A stretch of DNA of 64,000 nucleotides from JAFECT01 sp035551675 (GTDB lineage Bacteria > Pseudomonadota > Alphaproteobacteria > Caulobacterales > Caulobacteraceae). The stretch spans positions 62,001 to 126,000 of the forward strand of contig DASZMV010000090.1 of assembly GCA_035551675.1 (NCBI GenBank). The letters run 5' to 3'. A program made the position numbers and the translations under genes. Each line of letters begins with the position of its first letter. The stretch's first letter is position 1. Below, piece by piece: positions 45,859-55,884 of the stretch. The notes under the pieces are model-generated. The model had not been told where the DNA came from. It was given only the letters and a program-made list of their open reading frames with translations, and did no database searches.

Positions 45859-47061
45859 ATGACGACCGACGCTCGAACGCCAGCTTCAAAACCCGGGCGC
45901 ACGGCCCTCCGCTTCGTGCTGCTGCTGGGCGTGGTCAGCCTGTTCGCGGACTTTGCCTACGAAGGCTCGCGCAGCGTGCTCGGCCCTTACCTCGCGCTGC
46001 TGGGCGCCAGCGCCTTTGCCGTGGGCGCCGTCACCGGTTTTGGGGAACTGGCGGGCTATGGCCTCAGACTATTCTCGGGCCCGATCGCGGACCGCACCAA
46101 ACAGTATTGGCCGATCACCCTGACCGGCTATGCGATCCAGATGATCGCGGTGCCGGCGCTGGCCTTCACCCACAGCTGGCCCGAGGCGGCGATACTGATC
46201 GTGGCCGAGCGCGCCGGCCGCGCCATCCGCAACCCGCCCAAGTCGGCGATGCTGGCGCACGCGGGCAAACAGGCCGGCGGCATAGGCTGGGCTTTCGGCC
46301 TGAACGAAGCGCTCGATCAGACCGGCGCCATGGTCGGGCCCCTGGTGATCGCCGGGGTGCTGGCGTGGCGGCATGACTATCACCTGGCTTTCGCGGTGCT
46401 GGCGGCGCCGGCGGCGGTGACCCTGGCGTTGATGGTGACCGCGCGCCTCCTCTATCCGCGGCCGCAGGATCTCGAGCGCAAGTCCGAACTCCCTTCGCCC
46501 GTCGGTCTGCCGCGCGCCTTCTGGATCTATATGGCCGGCGCCGCCCTGGCCGGCGCTGGTCTCGCTGACTACCCGCTGATCGCCTACCACTTCACCAAGG
46601 CGCAGATCGTGCCCGGCGCCTGGATCGCGGTGTTCTACGCCGTGGCCATGGGGACCGCCGGCGCCGGTTCGCTGGTGTTCGGGCGGCTGTTCGACCGGAT
46701 CGGCTTTAGGGTGCTGATCGTCGCCTCCCTGATCGCGGCCCTGTTCGCGCCGCTGGTCTTCCTCGGCGGGTTCTGGAGCGCCCTGGCCGGCGCGGCGGTC
46801 TGGGGGGTCGCCACCGGCGTCTTCGAATCGATCATCCCAGCCGCGGTGACCCCCATGGTCGGGCCGGAGCGGCGGGCCTCGGCCTTCGGCCTATTCAGCG
46901 CAGTTTATGGAACGGCTTGGTTCGCGGGCAGCGCCCTGATCGGATTCCTTTACGACCGCTCGCTTTCCGCGGTGATCGTCTTCTGCGTCGCGGCCGAACT
47001 CGCGGCCGCCCCGTTCTTCGTCTGGGCTGCGCGAAGTAAACCGAACAGTGATCTTCGTTAA
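45859..47061 (+). CDS. MFS transporter
   Basis: A 400-residue permease with 10-12 hydrophobic segments. The N-terminus contains VSLFADFAYEGSRSVLGPYLALLGASAF and the middle RAGRAIRNPPKSAMLA, a block I recognise from a widely distributed but uncharacterised MFS branch. ATG 45859 is taken; ATG 45817 is open but lies inside the divergent dehydrogenase gene. No Shine-Dalgarno is clear before 45859, so initiation may be weak or leaderless. A strong terminator follows. The substrate is unknown. Confidence 0.88.
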   Translation: MTTDARTPASKPGRTALRFVLLLGVVSLFADFAYEGSRSVLGPYLALLGASAFAVGAVTGFGELAGYGLRLFSGPIADRTKQYWPITLTGYAIQMIAVPALAFTHSWPEAAILIVAERAGRAIRNPPKSAMLAHAGKQAGGIGWAFGLNEALDQTGAMVGPLVIAGVLAWRHDYHLAFAVLAAPAAVTLALMVTARLLYPRPQDLERKSELPSPVGLPRAFWIYMAGAALAGAGLADYPLIAYHFTKAQIVPGAWIAVFYAVAMGTAGAGSLVFGRLFDRIGFRVLIVASLIAALFAPLVFLGGFWSALAGAAVWGVATGVFESIIPAAVTPMVGPERRASAFGLFSAVYGTAWFAGSALIGFLYDRSLSAVIVFCVAAELAAAPFFVWAARSKPNSDLR

Positions 47062-47134
47062 CGCGTTCTTCACCAAATCAGGGCGATCTGAGGCGGTCTT
47101 CTCCTTGGAGACACCCCACCATCACCGAACTTTC

Positions 47135-47163
47135 AAAGCCCGGCTCGCGCCGGGCTTTTTTTT
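47135..47163 (+). terminator. Rho-independent terminator after the MFS gene
   Basis: A 10-bp stem, AAAGCCCGGC with its complement (47135-47144, 47149-47158), loop TCGC, followed by a run of eight or more T. Confidence 0.95.
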
Positions 47164-47270
47164 GCGCCGGATCCCCTGGAGGGTGACGGAATCACGCGCC
47201 TTTCCTTTGCGCCCAAAGCTTGCGCCGCCTGCAAGGCCGCTGCTATACGGCGCGCCTTCGAGCGACCTGT

Positions 47271-47345
47271 TCCGCGGTAGCTCAGTGGTAGAGCAGCCGG
47301 CTGTTAACCGGCTGGTCGTAGGTTCGAATCCTACCCGCGGAGCCA
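47271..47345 (+). tRNA. tRNA-Asn (GTT)
   Basis: A 75-nt cloverleaf. The acceptor stem TCCGCGG pairs with CCGCGGA, discriminator G, and CCA is encoded. D stem GCTC/GAGC, anticodon stem GCCGG/CCGGC with loop CTGTTAA (anticodon GTT), and T stem GTAGG/CCTAC with TTCGAAT. It lies between a terminator and the pirin gene. Confidence 0.97.
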
Positions 47346-47465
47346 TTTCCTCAACAAAATCAAACCCCTGAATGGCGCCCCGAAGCCGCCGCCCCGGCTT
47401 TGCGCCTTTCCGCCTCGACGCCGCGAATTGAGGCGCCTATGGCTGACGCCCAGGAGGCTGTGCCG

Positions 47466-48161
47466 ATGATCGACCTTCGTCCGTTCGACAGCCTGGGTTC
47501 GGCCGATCACGGCTGGCTCAAGGCCAAGCATCATTTTTCCTTCGCCGACTATTCCGATCCCAAGCGCACCCAATGGGGCGCCCTGCGGGTGTGGAACGAC
47601 GACACCATCGCGCCGGGCAGCGGTTTTCCGCCGCACAAACATGCGGACATGGAGATCATCACCTACGTCCGCAAAGGCGCGATCACCCACGAGGACAATC
47701 TCGGGAACAAGGGACGGACCGAAGCCGGCGACGTCCAGGTGATGTCGGCCGGAACGGGCATCGCGCACAGCGAGTACAATCGCGAGCCGGGCGAAACGCA
47801 GATCTTCCAGATCTGGATTCTCCCCTCGTCGCGCGGCCAGGCGCCGAGCTGGGGCGCGCGTCCGTTTCCCAAGACCGATCGCGCCGGAAGATTCGTGACT
47901 CTTGCCTCGGGCGCCGCGGATGGCGACGCGTTGCGCATTCGCGCGGACGCCCGCGTGCTGGGCGCCACGCTGAAGGCCGGGCAAACGGCGAAATACGACC
48001 TCGGAGTTAGTCGCCACGCGTACCTGACGCCTTCGAGCGGTGTCATCGATCTCAACGGCGTGCGCGTTGGTCCGCGCGACGGCGCGGCGGTGCGGGACGA
48101 GGGCGTGTTGCGTGTTACCGCGATCGAGGACGCCGAGGTCATCCTGGTGGACACGATCTGA
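47466..48161 (+). CDS. Pirin family protein (YhaK-like bicupin)
   Basis: A 231-residue protein of the pirin group. The N-terminal cupin has the metal-site motif FPPHKHADMEIITYVRKGAITHED (His, His, Glu and His ligands) and GNKGRTEAGDVQVMSAGTGIAHSEYN. Homologues include YhaK and pirin, with quercetinase or redox-sensing roles. ATG 47466 has AGGAGG 9 nt upstream; upstream Met codons lack one. It ends 2 bp before the DsbA/NhaA fusion and the pair is presumably co-transcribed. Confidence 0.93.
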   Translation: MIDLRPFDSLGSADHGWLKAKHHFSFADYSDPKRTQWGALRVWNDDTIAPGSGFPPHKHADMEIITYVRKGAITHEDNLGNKGRTEAGDVQVMSAGTGIAHSEYNREPGETQIFQIWILPSSRGQAPSWGARPFPKTDRAGRFVTLASGAADGDALRIRADARVLGATLKAGQTAKYDLGVSRHAYLTPSSGVIDLNGVRVGPRDGAAVRDEGVLRVTAIEDAEVILVDTI

Positions 48162-48163
48162 GC

Positions 48164-50056
48164 ATGACCGCCGGGAGCGTCAGGCAAGCGACCGCACGTC
48201 GGCTGCTCCGCCCCGTCGATGAAGGCCGCGATCACATCCATGGCGGCCAGTCCGGCCGCGGCCGGCACGTCGTGGTCGTCTACGGCGACTACCTGTGTCC
48301 CTACTGCCGGCAGTTGAAGCGCGTGCTCGAGCGCCTGCGCAAGGCGTTGGGTGATCGCCTGACCTATGTCTACCGGCATTTCCCCAACGAGCGGGTGCAT
48401 CCGGGCGCCCAGTTCGCATCCCGCGCCGCGGAAGCAGCCGATCGGCAGAACAAGTTCTGGCCGATGCACGACGCGCTCTATGAGCACGGCCCCCCGCTGT
48501 CGGAGGCCGTGGTGCTCGAGATCGCCCAGTCGCTGGGCCTGGACATGGACCAGTTCCGCAAGGACCTCGACGACGCCCATTTGCGCGAGCGGGTGGAGAA
48601 AGACGTCGAGGACGGCCACCACAATGGCGTGACCGGCACGCCGACCATTTTCGTCGACGGCGCACGCTACGACGGCGCCTGGGATTTCTATTCGATGCTG
48701 GAGGCGCTCGACCGGCCGGTCGGCGCGCAGGTCAGGCGCACCGCGCGCAGCTTTGCGAACCTGCCCGCGTCCGCCGGCATCGCCTTGCTCGCTGCGGCGG
48801 CGCTGGCGCTCGTCCTCGCCAACGGGCCGTTGTCGGATCTGTACCAGCAGTTCGTGACCACGCAGTTCGGGATCGGACCGAACCAGAGGGGCCTCTGGCT
48901 CAGCGTCGCGGAGTGGTGCTCCGAGGGCCTGCTGACGATCTTCTTCCTGATCGTGACGCTGGAAATCCGCCGCGAAATGACCGGCGGCTCGCTGCAGGGA
49001 TGGCGAGCGGCCGCGGGACCGGTCCTGGCGGCGATCGCGGGCGTCATCGCGCCGGCGGCGATCTATCTGGCGATCAATCACGGCGCAACGGCGAAGGGGT
49101 GGGCGACCGGCGCCGACACCGGCATCGCGTTTACACTGGGCATACTGGCGATCTTCGGCGCGCGCGCTTCCGCCGGCCTGAAAGCCTTCATCGCCGCCTA
49201 TGCCGTGGTCGACGACATCTTGTCGGTCGTGATCCTGGCGATCTTTTTTCCACATGACCTGCACGCCGCGTGGCTGATCGGGGCCGCGGTCGCCGCCGTC
49301 GGGCTCTTCATGCTCAACCGTTGGCGCGTCTATGCCCTGTGGCTCTACTGGGCGGTGGGCATCGGGCTCTGGCTGGCGTTGCACCAGGCCGGAGTCAGCG
49401 GCGCCCTGGCCGGCGTCGTGCTCGCGGCGTTCCTGCCCACGCGGCCCACGCCGAGCGCCGCGCCCCTGCTCGCCCAGGCCGCCAACGCGCTCGCGGAGCT
49501 CGACCAGGTCGACAAGCTGCTGCTGCAGGAGAAGGGCGCGCGACGGATCGAACAGGAGCCGATCTGGGATTGGGCCAGCCGCAATCTGTCCGCCGCCGCG
49601 GCGCGGCTGTTGTCGCCGGCCGAACGGGTCGAACGGGACCTGTCGGGATGGTCGACCTACGTCGTCCTGCCGTTGTTCGCCTTCACCGCCGCCGGCGTGC
49701 CATTGATGGTCGACACTCGCGCGCCCGGAGCGCTGGCGGTGTTGGGCGGGGTCGCGCTGTCGCTGGCCCTGGGCAAGCCGATCGGCATCGTCGGCGCGAC
49801 CTGGCTTGCGTCGCGCCTGCGCGTGGCCACGGGACCGGGCGATACGTCGCCGGGGGCCTTCATCGGCGCGGCCTGCCTCTGCGGCATCGGCGATCCGCTG
49901 TCGATCCTGATGGCGGAACAGGCTTTTTCCGGAGAGGGCATGGCCGCGGTCGCCAAACTCGGCGTCCTGGCCGGCTCCGCCGCGGCGTCGGTGCTGGGAA
50001 CCCTGGCCCTGGTCCTCAGTCCGCGACCGGTGACGGCGGCAAAGCCGCAACCGTGA
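48164..50056 (+). CDS. DsbA-like thioredoxin domain fused to NhaA Na+/H+ antiporter
   Basis: A 630-residue protein in two parts. Residues 30-190 are a DsbA/thioredoxin_4-type domain with active site CPYC (Cys45, Cys48) in VVVVYGDYLCPYCRQ and the cis-Pro loop GVTGTPTIFVDG. No signal peptide precedes it. Residues about 197-630 are an NhaA antiporter with GLLTIFFLIVTLEIRREM and AVVDDILSVVILAIFF (Asp350-Asp351 match the NhaA Asp163-Asp164 pair). The third key acidic residue is displaced: instead of TDIAF the sequence is GADTGIAF, with Asp318 two residues earlier. Thioredoxin-NhaA fusions are known; the role of the redox part is not. ATG 48164 is 2 bp after the pirin stop. Confidence 0.9.
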   Translation: MTAGSVRQATARRLLRPVDEGRDHIHGGQSGRGRHVVVVYGDYLCPYCRQLKRVLERLRKALGDRLTYVYRHFPNERVHPGAQFASRAAEAADRQNKFWPMHDALYEHGPPLSEAVVLEIAQSLGLDMDQFRKDLDDAHLRERVEKDVEDGHHNGVTGTPTIFVDGARYDGAWDFYSMLEALDRPVGAQVRRTARSFANLPASAGIALLAAAALALVLANGPLSDLYQQFVTTQFGIGPNQRGLWLSVAEWCSEGLLTIFFLIVTLEIRREMTGGSLQGWRAAAGPVLAAIAGVIAPAAIYLAINHGATAKGWATGADTGIAFTLGILAIFGARASAGLKAFIAAYAVVDDILSVVILAIFFPHDLHAAWLIGAAVAAVGLFMLNRWRVYALWLYWAVGIGLWLALHQAGVSGALAGVVLAAFLPTRPTPSAAPLLAQAANALAELDQVDKLLLQEKGARRIEQEPIWDWASRNLSAAAARLLSPAERVERDLSGWSTYVVLPLFAFTAAGVPLMVDTRAPGALAVLGGVALSLALGKPIGIVGATWLASRLRVATGPGDTSPGAFIGAACLCGIGDPLSILMAEQAFSGEGMAAVAKLGVLAGSAAASVLGTLALVLSPRPVTAAKPQP

Positions 50057-50233
50057 ATTCCTCTGCTTCCCGGGGCCGGTCGTCGCCGCGGTGTGGCGCT
50101 CGCACCCCTCCTGGGAGAAACCGCTCTCAAGACATTCGCTCTCGATAGAATTAGTGTTGACAGGTCGGCGAACCGGGGCGAGGCTCCGTCCATGCGCCGT
50201 TAGAGCGCACGCCATTCGGCATGGGGAAGGATC

Positions 50234-52483
50234 ATGAAAAGCAAAGCGCTTCTGCTGTGCGCGACGATGCTCAGCGTAGTTTGGTGCGGGGCGGCCTACG
50301 CCCAGACCGCGACAAACGCGACGACCGCGATTGCAGCCCCCGCTGAAGGCGGCGGCTCAGGCGCGGGGGCCGACGCCCCCAGCGACAAGGCGAACACCGT
50401 TGGCGAAGTGGTGGTCACCGCCGAACGACGCACGGTCAATCTGCAAAAGAGCAACATCGCCGCGACCGTCCTGAACGAAAAGGACATCCTGCGCGACGGC
50501 GTGTTCACCGTCGACCAACTCCAGTTCGTCAGTCCTTCGCTCACCGTCAACAGCTTCGGCCAGGGCAACGACGTCGATATCCGCGGCATCGGCAAGGGCG
50601 AGCACAATACCCAGACCGGAACCGGCGTCATCACCTATCGCGACGGCGCGCCGACGTTCCCGGGCTACTTCCAGGAAGAGCCCTATTACGACATCGGCAA
50701 CATCGAAGTGCTGCGCGGCCCGCAGGGCACCTTCAGCGGTCAGAACGCCACCGGCGGCGCCATCGAAGTGACCACGGCCAACCCGGTGATCAACGGCGGC
50801 AACACCGGCTACCTCTACGCGCGCTATGGCAACTTCAACGACGGCCAAGTGCAGGGCGCGGTCAATCTGCCGATCAACGACACCATGGCGGCGCGGGTCT
50901 CGTTCAACCTGCAGCATCGCGACACCTTCTACAATCTCAGCGGTCCGTGGACCGGCGATCCCAACCTGAACTGGGCCAGCTTCCGCTTCTCGTTGTTGTG
51001 GACGCCGAACCCGCAGACCACCGTGCTGTGGAAGACAGACGCCGACTATCTGTCGAACGGCGGCTACTTCGGAGATGCGCAAACCAACACCGAGACCAAG
51101 CACATCTATGACGTGGCGATGAACTGGCACACCTCGGCGATCGACCAGGGCGTGCGTTCGATCCTGAAGGTCGACTATCTCGACTCCGCGGGCATCGACT
51201 TCCGCTCGATCACCAGCGCCCAGTGGGCGCGGTCGGGCTGGACCGGCGACATCGACGGCACCGCGTCGAACCTGCCGGGCGAAAACAACTGGATGATCGA
51301 CGAAGCGGTCGACACCACCCTGCTGACGCAGGAATTCAACGTCATCTCCCCGAGCAACGAGCGCCTGACCTGGGTGCTCGGCGCCTACGGCCAGAGTCTG
51401 GTCTATAACTTCCCGTTCGGTCAGTTCGACATCGGCGTACCGCACGGCGGTGTCGACGAGGACCTGTTTGGCGTGAACCGCACCTTCTCCTACGCGGCGT
51501 TCGGCCAGGTCGGCTACAAGATCACCGACAACCTGCAGCTTCAGGTCGGGCTGCGCTATACGAACTGGGCGACGCAGAACAAGGCGACGTTCCTGGTTCC
51601 CGAATATCTTGCCTATGGCATTGACTACTACCAGGACCAGACCGAGCGCGGTCAGAACGTGACCGGCAAGGTGGCGCTTAACTGGAACATCGACCCGAAC
51701 AACTTCGCCTATGCGTTCGTCGCGTCGGGCGCTAAGCCCGGCGGCCTGAACACCGCGCTCTATTTCTACGGCGGTCTGGTGCCACCGCCGTTCGGACAAG
51801 AATATGTGACCGATTACGAAATCGGTTGGAAGTCGACGATGATGGACGGCCACCTGCGCACGCAGCTCGGCGGCTATTACAACGACTTCCAGCACTTCCA
51901 GGTGATCACCGCGATCCCCAACGTTCCGACGCAGTCGACGGAATCGAACGTGCCGGGTCACACCAAACTCTACGGCCTGGAAGCCTCGGCGCAGGGCGTG
52001 TTCGGCGACTTCTCGTTCAACATGGGCCTCGGCCTCGAGCACAGCGAACTCGGGACCTTCTGGACCGAGAACCCGACCTTCGGAAACGACGGCAACTGTA
52101 ACCCGACGACGGGACCGACCGGGCCGTCGCTGTTGTGCCAGAACCTGAAGGGCCACCCGCAAACCTATGCGCCCGACTTCACCTTCAACGTCCAGGCTCA
52201 GTTTACCTTCCACCTGCAAGGTGAAGACACCCTGACGCCGGCGCTGATGTACGCGCACATCTCCGACCAGTGGGCGACGCTGTTCGACGTCAAGGCCAAC
52301 GGCGACTATCTGCAGGCTCGCGATCTCGCCGGCGTGACCCTGGCGTGGAAGCACGACACCTGGACGACGATGCTCTACTGCTACAACTGCACTGACGATC
52401 ACTACGTGGCCGCCGTCGCCTCGCCGATCCGCGTCGCCGGCGCTCCGCGTCAGTTCGGCATCAGCGTCATGAAGACCTTCTAG
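50234..52483 (+). CDS. TonB-dependent outer-membrane receptor
   Basis: A 749-residue outer-membrane transporter for high-affinity, TonB-energised uptake. A signal peptide ends AAYAQTA (about residue 25). A TonB-box-like VGEVVVTAERR (about 55-65) leads to the plug domain (QLQFVSPSLTVNSFGQGNDVDIRGIG to IEVLRGPQGTFSGQNATGGAIEVTTANP). The beta barrel ends in the classic C-terminal phenylalanine (MKTF). ATG 50234 follows GGGGAAGG. TTGACA at 50157-50162 may be a -35 box. It opens a region of lipid/ester catabolism genes, so the ligand could be a hydrophobic or ester-linked compound; this is inference. A terminator follows the stop. Confidence 0.95.
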   Translation: MKSKALLLCATMLSVVWCGAAYAQTATNATTAIAAPAEGGGSGAGADAPSDKANTVGEVVVTAERRTVNLQKSNIAATVLNEKDILRDGVFTVDQLQFVSPSLTVNSFGQGNDVDIRGIGKGEHNTQTGTGVITYRDGAPTFPGYFQEEPYYDIGNIEVLRGPQGTFSGQNATGGAIEVTTANPVINGGNTGYLYARYGNFNDGQVQGAVNLPINDTMAARVSFNLQHRDTFYNLSGPWTGDPNLNWASFRFSLLWTPNPQTTVLWKTDADYLSNGGYFGDAQTNTETKHIYDVAMNWHTSAIDQGVRSILKVDYLDSAGIDFRSITSAQWARSGWTGDIDGTASNLPGENNWMIDEAVDTTLLTQEFNVISPSNERLTWVLGAYGQSLVYNFPFGQFDIGVPHGGVDEDLFGVNRTFSYAAFGQVGYKITDNLQLQVGLRYTNWATQNKATFLVPEYLAYGIDYYQDQTERGQNVTGKVALNWNIDPNNFAYAFVASGAKPGGLNTALYFYGGLVPPPFGQEYVTDYEIGWKSTMMDGHLRTQLGGYYNDFQHFQVITAIPNVPTQSTESNVPGHTKLYGLEASAQGVFGDFSFNMGLGLEHSELGTFWTENPTFGNDGNCNPTTGPTGPSLLCQNLKGHPQTYAPDFTFNVQAQFTFHLQGEDTLTPALMYAHISDQWATLFDVKANGDYLQARDLAGVTLAWKHDTWTTMLYCYNCTDDHYVAAVASPIRVAGAPRQFGISVMKTF

Positions 52484-52498
52484 CGTTTCTCCTGAACT

Positions 52499-52537
52499 CG
52501 GCCGCCGCGTTGCACCAGCAGCCGGCGGCCGTTTTTT
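52499..52537 (+). terminator. Rho-independent terminator after the TonB-dependent receptor
   Basis: CGGCCGCCG (52499-52507) pairs with CGGCGGCCG (52523-52531), followed by six T. It separates the receptor gene from the acyl-CoA ligase, which must have its own promoter or rely on read-through. Confidence 0.92.
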
Positions 52538-52557
52538 CCTCGAAGTCCCCCGAGGCC

Positions 52558-54159
<1,602 letters not shown>

Positions 54160-54235
54160 CCGGCTTACGCCGGTTTGCGCTGGCCGGTTTCTGCTGGCCC
54201 GACCTTGCGGCTGACGATAGGCTTGGCTCGACCCG

Positions 54236-54913
54236 ATGGCTTCCTCCTCCTCCCCGGCAAAGGCGCGACGCAGCAAGGCCGAACAGCGCGCCGAGACGCT
54301 CGAGCAGATTCTCGACGCGGCCGAATTCCTGTTCTCCCAGAGCGGGCTGCACGGCGTGACCCTGCGCGACGTGGCCCACCGCGTCGGCGTGCACACGACC
54401 CTTCTGAACTACTATTTCAAGGACAAGCAGGAACTGTTCGAGGCCGTGTTCGGCCGCCGCGCCGGCGTCTCCAGTGGGCGGCGCATGGCGGCGCTGGACA
54501 AGTACGAGGCCGAGACCGGCGACCACCCCACCGTCGAAGGCGCGCTGCATGCCTTCCTGGACACCGACCTCGACCTCTACTGGGAGGGCGGCGAACTTTG
54601 GATGAACTATGCGACACTGTGGGCGCGGCATAGCAACACGCTGGAAGGCGCGGCGCTGTTGGACACCCACTTCGACGCGGTGGTGTTGCGGCTCGTCAGC
54701 ATTCTGAAGAAGGCGCTCCCCGATTATTCGGACGAGGACATCTTCTGGGGCTATCACTTCGTGACCGGCGCGCTCATGAACACCCTCGCGCGCACGGGCC
54801 GCATCGACCGCCTGTCCGGCGGACTCTGCGACTCCAACGACTTCCCCGCGGTGAAGCAGCGCATCGCGCGCTTCATGGCCGCGGGATTCGTAGGTTTGAA
54901 GCCGAAGGCCTGA
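54236..54913 (+). CDS. TetR family transcriptional regulator
   Basis: A 225-residue repressor-type regulator. The helix-turn-helix covers about residues 22-68 (ILDAAEFLFSQSGLHGVTLRDVAHRVGVHTTLLNYYFKDKQELFEAVF). The C-terminal ligand domain resembles TetR members of the tetracyclin/FadR-like type 41 group (Asp/Trp-rich, LYWEGGELWMNYATLW). It lies between the CoA ligase and the convergent SDR (3 bp between stops), so it is a natural candidate to control this catabolic group. The operator was not identified. Confidence 0.93.
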   Translation: MASSSSPAKARRSKAEQRAETLEQILDAAEFLFSQSGLHGVTLRDVAHRVGVHTTLLNYYFKDKQELFEAVFGRRAGVSSGRRMAALDKYEAETGDHPTVEGALHAFLDTDLDLYWEGGELWMNYATLWARHSNTLEGAALLDTHFDAVVLRLVSILKKALPDYSDEDIFWGYHFVTGALMNTLARTGRIDRLSGGLCDSNDFPAVKQRIARFMAAGFVGLKPKA

Positions 54914-54916
54914 GGC

Positions 54917-55810
54917 TCAGCGCTGCGCCGCGACCGCGGGCGCGCCATGACCGCCCGACGCCAGTTCCCGCTCCGCCTGGGTGAAGCCGTACTCGGGCAC
55001 GATCTCGCCATCGCGGTCGCCGATCTCGCGCCAGTTGGCGATGACCAGCTCGCCGGCATCCTCGCCGCCGCCGACGTAGACGCCGTCCGTCAGGGTGACG
55101 TTGGCGCGCGCGAAGTGACCGCCGCCGGCGCACAGGATCGCGCGCGTCGGCGCGTCGTCTTGCACCAGCGCCAGCAGGCCCGGGCTGACCAGGTCGGGCG
55201 ATAGTCTGCTGAGCCCCTCGTCGGCGAGCACGCCTTGCGTCATCTGCGTCGCGGCCGTGGGCGCGAGGCAATTGACCCGGATGTCGTGTTTCTGACCCTC
55301 GATCGCCAGCGTCTGCATCAGGCCGACGAGCGCCATCTTCGCCGCGCCATAGTTCGACTGCCCGAAATTGCCGTAGAGACCCGAGGACGAGGTCGTCATC
55401 ACGATGCGGCCGTAGCCCTGGCTGCGCATGGTCTCCCACACGGCCTTGGTGCAGATCACCGCGCCCATCAGGTGCACGTCGAGCACCAGGCGGAAATCCG
55501 ACAGGTCCATCTTGGCGAAGGTCTTGTCGCGCAGGATGCCCGCGTTGTTGATCAGGATGTCGACGCGGCCCCATTCCGACACAACCTGCTCGACCATGGC
55601 CTTGACGCCGGCTTCGTCGGTGACCGAACAGGCGACCGCCATCGCCTCGCCGCCCTGGGCCCGGATCTCGTCGGCCACGCGCTCGGCGTTGGCCTGGTCG
55701 AGGTCGTTCACCACCACCTTGGCGCCGTGACGCGCCAGGAACAGCGCATGCGAACGGCCGAGGCCGCCGCCCGCGCCGGTGACAATGGCGATGCGCGAGG
55801 TGAGTTTCAT
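54917..55810 (-). CDS. SDR family oxidoreductase (MFE-2-like)
   Basis: A 297-residue short-chain dehydrogenase. It has the NAD(P) motif VTGAGGGLGRSHAL (TGxxxGxG) near residue 11, NNAG in DILINNAGILRDKTF, the catalytic Ser in TTSSSGLYGNFGQ and YxxxK in NYGAAK. The extended C-terminus (FARANVTLTDGVYVGGGEDAGELVIANW) matches the bacterial enzymes related to the hydroxyacyl-CoA dehydrogenase part of peroxisomal multifunctional enzyme type 2. The likely substrate is an acyl-CoA or steroid-like hydroxyl. It is convergent with tetR. Confidence 0.93.
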   Translation of the reverse strand: MKLTSRIAIVTGAGGGLGRSHALFLARHGAKVVVNDLDQANAERVADEIRAQGGEAMAVACSVTDEAGVKAMVEQVVSEWGRVDILINNAGILRDKTFAKMDLSDFRLVLDVHLMGAVICTKAVWETMRSQGYGRIVMTTSSSGLYGNFGQSNYGAAKMALVGLMQTLAIEGQKHDIRVNCLAPTAATQMTQGVLADEGLSRLSPDLVSPGLLALVQDDAPTRAILCAGGGHFARANVTLTDGVYVGGGEDAGELVIANWREIGDRDGEIVPEYGFTQAERELASGGHGAPAVAAQR

Positions 55811-55884
55811 GGGCAGTCCTTTTCAAACACGCGCCACCACGGGGAGGCGCGGACGCGATTGGGGAGAATGAGGTTAGGGAACTC

